5,957 bases of DNA, taken from positions 1-5,957 of the forward strand of contig JAHHUI010000076.1 in assembly GCA_020024055.1 (NCBI GenBank). The letters run 5' to 3'. Both the position numbers and the translations under genes were made by a program. This stretch comes from Spirochaetaceae bacterium. GTDB lineage: Bacteria; Spirochaetota; Spirochaetia; WRBN01. Positions 1 to 5,957 of this stretch are shown here, piece after piece (within the stretch, counting starts at the first letter, position 1; every line of letters starts with the position of its first letter). The notes under the pieces were generated by a model, which was not told where the DNA came from, made no database searches, and was given only the letters and a program-made list of their open reading frames with translations.

Positions 1-1097
1 GATATCGGAGCTGGTTCAATATCCTTGCCCAATTCATTGCTGAGCTGTTCCAGCAGGCGCTTGGCATTACTGGAGAGCTTTTTAGGTACAACGATCTTGA
101 TTTTAACATACATATCGCCACATCGTCCACCACCATTTAGCACAGAAATACCTTTGCCGCGCAGACGCAAAAGCTCGCCATCCTGAATACCGGCGGGCAC
201 TTTAACTTTCACTTTTTCGTCAGTCAGGGTGCGCACAACGATTTCGCCGCCCAAAGAGGCGGTGGTGATCTGCACGGGGATCAGGCAGTATAAATCATCT
301 TGATGTCTTTCAAAAAACTCATGCGGCTTCACGCGCACATGGATATAGAGATCGCCTGGCGTGCCTCCGTGCGGGGCGGCATCGCCTCGTCCTTCAAGGC
401 GCAGATTCTGTCCGTCGGCGATTCCGGGGGGCACGGTGACATTCAATTCGCGCTGTTTCTTCACCACTCCGCGGCCTTGGCAATTTGCACAGGGATTTTC
501 AATAATCTGCCCTTCGCCTCGGCATGTGGGGCAGGTGCTGGCCACGGAAAAGAATCCGGCTGTTTTTTGCACCTGGCCGCTGCCATGACAGGTGGGGCAC
601 ACTTTGCGGCTACTTTCATCTTTGGCTCCGGTTCCATGACACACATCACACTGAACCAAACAAGAGAGATTTAAATTAAATTTATGGCCTGTATTGGCCT
701 GCTTAAGATCAATGAGAACATCATAACGCAAATCGGCACCGTGGCTGTGCGGCCCCCGGCCGCCCATGCCGCCCCCGCCAAAAAAAGAGCCGAAAAAGTC
801 GCCAAATCCGCCCGAGAATAAATCTTCAAAACCACGAAAGGCATTGGGGTCATAAGTGGGCCCGCCGGCATTATTCACCCCCGGATAGCCAAATTGATCA
901 TAAATACGCCGCTTTTCGGCATTCGAGAGAATTTCATAAGCCTCGGTGGCTTCCTTAAATTTTTCCTCTGCCTCTTTATTGCCCTGATTTCGATCGGGGT
1001 GATATTGAATGGCCAGCTTCCGATAAGCTTTCTTAATTTCATCATCGCTGGCTGTTTTTGCCACCCCCAAGATTTCATAGCAATCGCGTTTAGCCAT
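1..1097 (-). CDS. dnaJ: Chaperone protein DnaJ (class A Hsp40), 3' end cut by window edge
   Basis: Co-chaperone that delivers unfolded clients to DnaK and stimulates its ATPase; cytoplasmic. Translating the minus strand from the ATG at 1097 gives 365 uninterrupted codons to the window edge; the usual length is about 370-380, so only a short C-terminal tail is missing. Domain order is classical: J domain (residues 1-70) with HPD at 33-35; Gly/Phe-rich linker (about 77-115) with a DLF/GDFF stretch; a zinc-finger domain with four CxxCxGxG repeats at 150-157, 167-174, 189-196 and 203-210; then the C-terminal substrate-binding domain. All eight zinc-ligand cysteines are present. Residue 6 is Cys where most DnaJ have Tyr, and an extra Cys lies at 146. 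The start is supported by GGGAG five bases upstream. It is divergent from rlmKL; dnaK and grpE are not in view. Identification is firm; the stop codon is not seen. Confidence 0.97.
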   Translation of the reverse strand, partial: MAKRDCYEILGVAKTASDDEIKKAYRKLAIQYHPDRNQGNKEAEEKFKEATEAYEILSNAEKRRIYDQFGYPGVNNAGGPTYDPNAFRGFEDLFSGGFGDFFGSFFGGGGMGGRGPHSHGADLRYDVLIDLKQANTGHKFNLNLSCLVQCDVCHGTGAKDESSRKVCPTCHGSGQVQKTAGFFSVASTCPTCRGEGQIIENPCANCQGRGVVKKQRELNVTVPPGIADGQNLRLEGRGDAAPHGGTPGDLYIHVRVKPHEFFERHQDDLYCLIPVQITTASLGGEIVVRTLTDEKVKVKVPAGIQDGELLRLRGKGISVLNGGGRCGDMYVKIKIVVPKKLSSNAKRLLEQLSNELGKDIEPAPI

Positions 1098-1102
1098 AAT
1101 AT

Positions 1103-1107
1103 CTCCC
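1103..1107 (-). promoter_or_regulatory. Ribosome binding site of dnaJ
   Basis: On the minus strand the sequence reads GGGAG, then five bases (ATATT), then the ATG at 1097. This is a good Shine-Dalgarno match at standard spacing and fixes the dnaJ start. Confidence 0.8.
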
Positions 1108-1140
1108 AAGAAAACTTTTAAAATCGATACAATACGTGTC

Positions 1141-1168
1141 AGAATAGCATTTTTACATTAATTAGCAA
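1141..1168 (-). promoter_or_regulatory. Candidate dnaJ promoter, proximal (sigma70-like)
   Basis: Minus strand: TTGCTA (1163-1168) as a -35, a 16-base spacer, then TATTCT (1141-1146) as a -10 preceded by TGC, an extended -10 arrangement. Each hexamer matches consensus at four of six positions. It would give a leader of roughly 35-40 bases. In such AT-rich DNA this can arise by chance, so it is only a candidate. Confidence 0.3.
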
Positions 1169-1194
1169 AGACCCATTTTGAAAACGATCGCTCT

Positions 1195-1203
1195 ATTATA
1201 ACA
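1195..1203 (-). promoter_or_regulatory. Candidate dnaJ promoter, distal (extended -10)
   Basis: The minus strand reads TGTTATAAT: a perfect TATAAT -10 hexamer preceded by the TGn extension. No convincing -35 box lies 16-18 bases upstream, which is tolerable for extended -10 promoters. The leader would be about 90 bases. It competes with the proximal candidate at 1141-1168. Confidence 0.35.
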
Positions 1204-1368
1204 CAATCATGTTCAATCCTTGCGCATTTGCAAGAGAATTAAAATTCCCTTAGCCTTCCAATCTACATATAAAAGGAAAAGATCGTCTAGGGCATAGAAT
1301 GATATTGACCAGAAAATCTGAGTATGATAGCCTCATTTTCAACATTTTTATAAAAAAACAAAAAAACT

Positions 1369-3537
1369 ATGCATGAAAAAAATTCTGAAAATTATGCTCT
1401 GACACAGAAAATTCACCCCGATATGCCCTTGTTTTTCCTGGCCAGCTGTCCCTTGAATGCTGAAGATCTGCTTTCAAAAGAAATGCGTGAGCTGGGCGCA
1501 CAGAACATTGAGAAGATCCCCGCTGGTGTGCTTTTCAGCGGCAATATTGATCTTTTATACCGTGCCTGTCTGTGGGCGCGCACACCCAGCTCGATTAAAC
1601 TGATCGTTAAAATTTTCAGTGCCGACAGCAAAGACACCTTGTATCAGCAAGTACTTAACTACCCCTGGTTCGATCATCTGAGTGCAGAAAACACATTTGC
1701 CTGCCGCACTACCTGTTCGCGCAAAGCCTTTGCCCCGGCCAATTTCCTGACCCTGCTGGTGAAAGACGGCATTGTCGATTCTTTCCGCCGCATCGGCGCC
1801 AGCCGCCCCAATGTCAGCAGTGAGCGTGCCAATATCATTGTGGCATTGCATATGGACGGCGAGAAAGCCACGCTGAGTTTGGAATTGGGGCGCAGTCTTC
1901 ATGAAAGACCCTGGCGCTCGAATCCGGATGTGTCTTTGCACGGGGTTGTGCTCAAACGCCATACTCCTTTGATTGAGGAGAATCTGGCCGCCGCTTTGCT
2001 CTATCGCATGCAATGGCCCAAAGCCGCAGAGGAAGGCAAAACATTTTTTGACCCCTATTGCGCACAAGGGGTGTTTCTGATGGAGGCGGCTGCGATGGCA
2101 TGTGATTATGCCCCTGCCCTGCATAAAGCCTTTGTGGGGTTTGAATATTGGCGACAATTCGACAAAGACGCCTGGCAGGCGGAGAAAGACCAGGCAACGC
2201 AAAGATTTCAGCAAGGCATAGAAAAATGCCCGCCGCTGTGCGGATATACACATGAAAATAAATTGAAAACGGCACAGCGCTCTTTGGAAAAATCTGCCTT
2301 TGGGCAAAAAATTCAAATCCAAAAGGGCGAGCTCTTTGCATCAGATGCGCCATCTCAAAAAGGCCTGATGATACTCATGCCACTCTATGGAGATATTTTT
2401 AAAGACCCACAGAAAGTGCGCGGCCTGTATCAAAACATAGGTGTTCATTTAAAAGAAAAATTCGGCGGATGGGATATTGGTGTGATTCTGCCCAGCGAAG
2501 AGCTTCTGCGTGAGCTTGACGTGCGCACAGAGCGATTGAACACATTTTATCACGGCGCGGATAAATGCTATTTGGCGCGCTTTATGCTTTATGACAAACC
2601 CAGAGAGGCTGTCCCGCTGACCAAGGGGGCCCTGGCTCTGAAGACCGGCCTGGAAAAACAATATCAAAAAATCACTGCCCTGGCCAAAGAAAAATGGAAA
2701 ACGAATGTCTATCGCCTATACAACAACACGCACAGTGCCTATCCTGCCTTATGCGATATTTATGATGACACGCTGATTGTGCAGGCCTTTGCCTCGACAC
2801 CCGAGATCAAAGAGCTGACGCGTGTGTGCCAGGAGATTTGCGGCATCAGCCGGCCCAACACATTGATGAAAAAAAGACGTCGCATTTCCGCTGATGATCA
2901 ATATATGGCCGAAAAACAGACTATTCCCCTGGAAAAAGTGATCTTTGAAGGAAAATATCGTTATTTTGCGAATCTTTCAACTTATATTGACACGGGTTTT
3001 TATCTCGATCATCGCCCATTGCGCAGATGGATTGAACAGGAAGCACAAGGAAAATCTTTTTTGAATCTTTTCTGCTATACAGCCTCGATGAGCATTGTGG
3101 CCGCTTCCTGCGGGGCATCGCATGTATGCTCGGTGGATACGTCAAAAACCTATTTGAACATGGCACAGAAAAATGCGCGCCTGAATAAACTGGAGAATGC
3201 ATCGATGCAGTGGGTGCGTGCCGATGTGCAGGAATTTTTAGCTCAAAATGAACAAAAATGGGATATTATCTACGTCGATCCGCCGACATACAGCAATGGA
3301 ACCGGGCGTAGGAATTTTGATATACAAAGAGATCATATTTCTTTGCTGCATCGCTGTGCGGCTTTGCTGAACAAAAAAGGATGGATATATTTTTCCACGC
3401 ATTTTAAGAAGTTTACAATGGATCCATCCCTGGAAAAACAGTATTATGTAGAGAATATCACGGAAAAAAGCCTGGATGAAGACTGCACTGGCCGACAAAT
3501 TCCACACTATTTGTGGAAGATTCGCCCCAAGAGGTAA
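1369..3537 (+). CDS. rlmKL: Bifunctional-type 23S rRNA methyltransferase RlmKL (RlmL half degenerate)
   Basis: Fused rRNA methyltransferase; in E. coli the N-terminal RlmL half makes m2G2445 and the C-terminal RlmK half makes m7G2069 in 23S rRNA. The 722 codons compare with 702 in E. coli. Order: ferredoxin-like/THUMP region (about 20-175, including IVDSFRR and RPNV as in the family), RlmL Rossmann domain (about 195-410), RlmK N-terminal part (about 425-550) and RlmK methyltransferase (about 555-722). RlmK motifs are intact: NLFCYTAS (566-573), VDTSKTYL, and VDPPTYSN (636-643). The C-terminal GRQIPHYLW also fits. In the RlmL half, motif I reads DPYCAQGV (228-235) where DPMCGSGT is expected, and motif IV reads MPLYG (337-341) where NPPYG is expected, so that site is probably inactive. 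No clear Shine-Dalgarno precedes 1369; Met19 (position 1423, MPLFFLAS) aligns better with the family N-terminus and may be the true start. First gene of the operon. Confidence 0.93.
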   Translation: MHEKNSENYALTQKIHPDMPLFFLASCPLNAEDLLSKEMRELGAQNIEKIPAGVLFSGNIDLLYRACLWARTPSSIKLIVKIFSADSKDTLYQQVLNYPWFDHLSAENTFACRTTCSRKAFAPANFLTLLVKDGIVDSFRRIGASRPNVSSERANIIVALHMDGEKATLSLELGRSLHERPWRSNPDVSLHGVVLKRHTPLIEENLAAALLYRMQWPKAAEEGKTFFDPYCAQGVFLMEAAAMACDYAPALHKAFVGFEYWRQFDKDAWQAEKDQATQRFQQGIEKCPPLCGYTHENKLKTAQRSLEKSAFGQKIQIQKGELFASDAPSQKGLMILMPLYGDIFKDPQKVRGLYQNIGVHLKEKFGGWDIGVILPSEELLRELDVRTERLNTFYHGADKCYLARFMLYDKPREAVPLTKGALALKTGLEKQYQKITALAKEKWKTNVYRLYNNTHSAYPALCDIYDDTLIVQAFASTPEIKELTRVCQEICGISRPNTLMKKRRRISADDQYMAEKQTIPLEKVIFEGKYRYFANLSTYIDTGFYLDHRPLRRWIEQEAQGKSFLNLFCYTASMSIVAASCGASHVCSVDTSKTYLNMAQKNARLNKLENASMQWVRADVQEFLAQNEQKWDIIYVDPPTYSNGTGRRNFDIQRDHISLLHRCAALLNKKGWIYFSTHFKKFTMDPSLEKQYYVENITEKSLDEDCTGRQIPHYLWKIRPKR
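3529..3534 (+). promoter_or_regulatory. Ribosome binding site deciding the start of the cyclase-like gene
   Basis: AAGAGG sits inside the last codons of rlmKL, four bases before the ATG at 3539. The frame is also open upstream to an ATG at 3476, but that start would overlap rlmKL by 62 bases and has no comparable site, so 3539 is preferred. Confidence 0.65.
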
Positions 3538-3538
3538 T

Positions 3539-4645
3539 ATGCAATTTTTAGAATTCAGCAAAAATCATCTCACTGCCTTCGTGAATAATTTTTCAGGCAG
3601 CCTGCTCAATCGCTCGCCGCTGGATCGCTGCGGCTTTGAATTATGGCATCATTATTTCCCTGCGAAAAACAAAAATACGGGAGAAATTGTTTACTTTTTT
3701 GTTGATTTTATTCTGCTTAATATCCCCAAAGACGATGAGACATCATTGTTTGGAAGCAAACAGGCGGGCGTGGTGTATGTGGGCAAAATGGATGGTGATC
3801 TTCAATTTTCCGGCGAGGTCTTTACGGGCAATGATGTCTCGTACAGCAAACGCACGCTCAGCATTCGCTTTGGCAGCAATGTGTGTCTGGAAGACAGCCT
3901 GATCGGCAATATTATTCAAGACGGCCAGCATCATCTGGGGCGCCTGGGTGTGGGCCATTGGGGCAGCATCAGCTTTGAATTAAAAATCTCTCCCATCTTC
4001 ACCCATCAGCAGACATTTCCTTCTTTCCTGCCCTATGCGCTGGGCGGCTATCAAACCTATTGGAATACGCCCGATCTTATCAGCCAATATGACGGACATG
4101 TGGTGATGAATGAAGAAGAATTTGTGGTGAAAGCCAATGAATGCGGCTATGGATTTAGAGACAAAACCTGGGGCAGCCGTTTCAGCGACTCTCATATCAA
4201 GATCTATGGCGGGCGCATGCGCAGCGCCACACAAGAGCTTTCACCCGAAAAATCCACATTTGTCATGCTCTGTCACGCCCCGGTGCTGTGGGATTATGCC
4301 CTGGGCAAAAAATATTATCTTGTTCTGGTGCTCAACGGCACTGTATATGAATTCTCCCACACCATTTATGCCAAGCAAGACAAGCACAGCGAAGAAATTA
4401 AAGACGGCATATTTATTTTTTCCTTTGCCGAATGGAATCTGAAACACAAAATTGAGGTGGAAATACGCGTGCCTGTGGCTAAAATGCATTCCTTGTCTTA
4501 TCCCAGCCCTCAGAATCTGCTGCAGAAATTGCTGCTGGCATGCCCTATCAGCGTTTATATCAAGCTTTTCTCCAGCAAAGCTTTGATTAACTGGGACTTA
4601 ATCGACGAAATCACCATAGAGGGCGCTGCCCTGGAACAAAGATAA
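3539..4645 (+). CDS. Tocopherol cyclase-like / lipocalin-like protein, function unknown
   Basis: Protein of 368 residues, starting one base after the rlmKL stop. I see no signal peptide or membrane segment; it appears soluble, rich in alternating hydrophobic/polar stretches and aromatic residues as in beta-barrel proteins. Two features recall the bacterial tocopherol-cyclase-like family (Pfam PF14249): an N-terminal segment of the type FELWHHYFPAKN..G, resembling the EGWYFK-type opening, and GYGFRDKTWGSRF at 203-215, resembling the family's Y-x-(E/D)K-x-WG-x-x-F signature. Most bacterial members have no proven reaction, and nothing here shows tocopherol synthesis: no quinone or prenyl-transfer genes are in view. 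A lipid-, quinone- or pigment-binding role, or a barrel enzyme, is inference. The family assignment rests on short motifs recalled from memory; it could be another lipocalin-like family. Tight spacing on both sides places it firmly within the operon. Confidence 0.55.
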   Translation: MQFLEFSKNHLTAFVNNFSGSLLNRSPLDRCGFELWHHYFPAKNKNTGEIVYFFVDFILLNIPKDDETSLFGSKQAGVVYVGKMDGDLQFSGEVFTGNDVSYSKRTLSIRFGSNVCLEDSLIGNIIQDGQHHLGRLGVGHWGSISFELKISPIFTHQQTFPSFLPYALGGYQTYWNTPDLISQYDGHVVMNEEEFVVKANECGYGFRDKTWGSRFSDSHIKIYGGRMRSATQELSPEKSTFVMLCHAPVLWDYALGKKYYLVLVLNGTVYEFSHTIYAKQDKHSEEIKDGIFIFSFAEWNLKHKIEVEIRVPVAKMHSLSYPSPQNLLQKLLLACPISVYIKLFSSKALINWDLIDEITIEGAALEQR

Positions 4646-4648
4646 TTT

Positions 4649-5428
4649 ATGAATGAACAGCATCTGCAGAAATATTATAACATTGTCAATCAGCTTCACG
4701 ACAGCACACATGGCGGCTTTGCCTGCCGGCACCCCGAGAAAGGTGATTTTACAAAATTGATGCCCGCCAAAAAACACGAGCAAGCAGCGCCGGAGGCAAA
4801 ACCCGCCAGCACCAGACAGCAAAACCTGATTGAAGATGAAAATGCCCTGCCCGGTGTGTCTGTTTTTTCGTCTTTAGAGGAATTAATCAACACGGCGAAA
4901 AGCTGCGATCGCTGTCGACTGTGTCACACAAGAAAAAATGTGGTGACAGGCATGGGCATTTTAACCCCCGATGTCTTTGTCGTGGGCGAAGGCCCGGGTG
5001 CCAATGAAGATGAACAGGGACTGCCATTTGTCGGCCGCGGGGGGCAATATCTGGATAAATGGCTGGATTCCATCGGGCTCAGCCGCACAACAAATTGCTA
5101 TATTGCCAATATTGTGAAATGCCGGCCGCCGCAGAACAGAGACCCCATGAAAGATGAAATTGAAGCCTGTGTGGGCTATCTGAATCAGCAGATCGCTTTC
5201 CTGAAGCCAAAGATCATCTTTGCCTGCGGGCGCATCGCCGCCCAGACATTGACCGGCCGCACCTCTGCCTTGGTCGCTTTGCGCCAAAAGATTCACAGCT
5301 ATCAGGATATTCCGCTGGTCATCACCTATCATCCGGCGGGGGTACTGCGCAACCCCGACCTGCGGCGCCCGGTGTGGGAAGATTTGAAATTCTTGAAAAA
5401 TCTGCTTGAAGAAATGCCGAAAGATTAA
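4649..5428 (+). CDS. Uracil-DNA glycosylase, family 4 (4Fe-4S)
   Basis: Removes uracil arising from cytosine deamination or dUMP incorporation, starting base-excision repair. The 259 residues contain the family 4 hallmarks: motif A GEGPGANEDEQGLPFVG (113-129), with the GE-x-PG-x-x-ED-x-x-G pattern; IVKCRPPQNRDP following it; and motif B HPAGVLRNP beginning at His228. Four cysteines at the expected places can bind the 4Fe-4S cluster: C86 and C89 (CxxC), C158, and C174 (15 residues between the last pair). C92 is an additional nearby cysteine. Roughly 80 residues precede the first cluster cysteine, whereas minimal thermophile enzymes have only about 13; the extension is polar, Ala/Lys/Glu-rich in the middle (about 45-65) and probably partly disordered. 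The gene starts three bases after the upstream stop with only a weak AAAG-type binding site, suggesting translational coupling. Identification is secure; the extension's role is unknown. Confidence 0.95.
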   Translation: MNEQHLQKYYNIVNQLHDSTHGGFACRHPEKGDFTKLMPAKKHEQAAPEAKPASTRQQNLIEDENALPGVSVFSSLEELINTAKSCDRCRLCHTRKNVVTGMGILTPDVFVVGEGPGANEDEQGLPFVGRGGQYLDKWLDSIGLSRTTNCYIANIVKCRPPQNRDPMKDEIEACVGYLNQQIAFLKPKIIFACGRIAAQTLTGRTSALVALRQKIHSYQDIPLVITYHPAGVLRNPDLRRPVWEDLKFLKNLLEEMPKD

Positions 5429-5895
5429 TGATGCCTTGTTTTTACGATAATGGATTACAATTCTCCTGCACACGCTGCTCGGGCTGCTGTCGATTTTCCA
5501 GCGGCTATGTTTTCCTTTCTAAAAATGATATTCTGCGCGCCAGTGCGCACTTGGGCATCAGGGAAGAAGAATTTCTTGTTCAATATTGCCGCCAGGTTGA
5601 CCTTGGGCATGATATACGCGTGTCTTTAACAGAAAAAGAAAATTTCGACTGTATTTTCTGGAGCGAAGAACAAGACGGATGCAGCATCTATGCGGCGCGC
5701 CCGCTGCAATGTCAAAGCTATCCATTTTGGCCTCAGCTTTTGAATGAAAAAGCCTGGCAGGCAGAGAAAAGCCATTGCCCGGGCATTGGCGGCGGCAAGG
5801 TGTATACCAAAGAAGACATAGATAAAATTCAGGAATTGCGGCATTTGGATCCGCTGATTTCCCTAAAAAATATACATCAGGATAAAACCCCATGA
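5428..5895 (+). CDS. YkgJ-family cysteine-cluster (CxxCxxCC) protein
   Basis: Small protein of 155 residues of the YkgJ/zinc- or iron-chelating domain family (formerly UPF0153). The signature C14-x2-C17-x2-C20-C21 is followed by the family's GYVFLSKNDI segment, then C75, C85 and C95 in the pattern FDCIFW...GCSIYAARPLQCQSYPFW, and C117. The ARP-x-x-C-x-x-YPFW block is highly typical. The eight cysteines probably bind metal; the biochemical role of the family is not established, so no reaction is assigned. The start codon overlaps the UDG stop (TAATG, sharing one base); a second ATG follows directly at 5431 and either could be used. The coupling to the glycosylase gene may mean co-regulation rather than shared chemistry. 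The stop overlaps the next start (ATGA). Identification by motif is firm. Confidence 0.92.
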   Translation: MMPCFYDNGLQFSCTRCSGCCRFSSGYVFLSKNDILRASAHLGIREEEFLVQYCRQVDLGHDIRVSLTEKENFDCIFWSEEQDGCSIYAARPLQCQSYPFWPQLLNEKAWQAEKSHCPGIGGGKVYTKEDIDKIQELRHLDPLISLKNIHQDKTP

Positions 5896-5957
5896 GCGAT
5901 GCGTTCACACACAATTTCAGCAAAACAGAGGCTGCGGCGCTGTATGCCCTGCTGCGG
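5892..5957 (+). CDS. Start of an unrecognised gene, cut by the right window edge
   Basis: An ATG at 5892 overlaps the ykgJ-family stop by four bases (ATGA) and opens a frame that stays clear to the window end, giving 22 codons (MSDAFTHNFSKTEAAAL and on). The classical coupling overlap supports a real fifth operon gene. Ribosome binding would depend on a weak AGGA about ten bases upstream or on re-initiation. The visible residues look like the start of a soluble, helical protein with no signal peptide; too little is present to name a family. Confidence 0.6.
   Translation, partial: MSDAFTHNFSKTEAAALYALLR

Noticed and set aside
540..660. Cys/Gly-rich repeated sequence as a possible DNA repeat array
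   Set aside because: The periodicity comes from the four CxxCxGxG zinc-finger repeats of DnaJ and is explained by the protein.
300..674. Plus-strand open frame (124 codons) opposite dnaJ
   Set aside because: It is antisense to the DnaJ zinc-finger region; its composition is the complement of the CxxCxGxG repeats and it matches no family I know.
1305..1328. Promoter for rlmKL from TTGACC (1305-1310) and TATGAT (1323-1328)
   Set aside because: Both hexamers look good, but the spacer is only 12 bases, too short for a standard sigma70 promoter. No better pair was found upstream of rlmKL, so its promoter remains unplaced.
1098..1368. CIRCE heat-shock operator for HrcA control of dnaJ
   Set aside because: The spacer has TTAGCAAAG at 1162-1170, which resembles the left half-site TTAGCACTC, but no GAGTGCTAA partner lies at the nine-base spacing.
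1555..2322. Long minus-strand open frame (255 codons) opposite rlmKL
   Set aside because: It lies wholly inside rlmKL, whose plus-strand product aligns with a known family over its full length. The antisense product shows no recognisable motif, so it is a shadow frame.
4961..5473. Minus-strand open frame (170 codons) opposite the uracil-DNA glycosylase gene
   Set aside because: It is antisense to the conserved UDG motifs and has no recognisable domain; a shadow of codon bias on the real gene.

Overview
The window is ordinary-looking bacterial chromosome: dense coding, mid-range GC by eye, tight gene spacing, no tRNA, rRNA, IS element, CRISPR array or phage-like gene. The source organism cannot be fixed from the sequence alone. 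The DnaJ and the run of an RlmKL fusion, a family 4 uracil-DNA glycosylase and a YkgJ-type cysteine-cluster protein give a weak impression of a spirochaete-like or other deep-branching didermic lineage; this is impression, not proof.

Layout: positions 1-1097 (minus strand) hold a nearly complete class A dnaJ whose last codons run off the left edge. Positions 1098-1368 are an AT-rich divergent spacer holding the dnaJ ribosome binding site, two candidate dnaJ promoters and, presumably, the promoter for the rightward genes. From 1369 to the right edge five plus-strand genes are packed as a probable operon: rlmKL (23S rRNA methyltransferase fusion), a tocopherol-cyclase-like/lipocalin-like protein of unknown role, a family 4 (4Fe-4S) uracil-DNA glycosylase, a YkgJ-family CxxCxxCC protein, and the first 22 codons of an unrecognised gene. 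Junctions are +1 nt, +3 nt, 1-nt overlap (TAATG) and 4-nt overlap (ATGA), so the genes are very likely co-transcribed and at least partly translationally coupled.

Functionally the cluster mixes ribosome modification (RlmKL), DNA base-excision repair (UDG), a metal-binding protein (YkgJ) and a possible small-molecule or lipid-binding protein (the cyclase-like gene); no single pathway joins them obviously. The most notable point is that the N-terminal RlmL half of RlmKL keeps the overall fold pattern but has lost its signature methyltransferase motifs (the GSG of motif I and the NPPY of motif IV), while the C-terminal RlmK half looks intact. This suggests a fusion enzyme with one dead catalytic domain. 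The unexpected gene is the tocopherol-cyclase-like protein placed between RNA-modification and DNA-repair genes.
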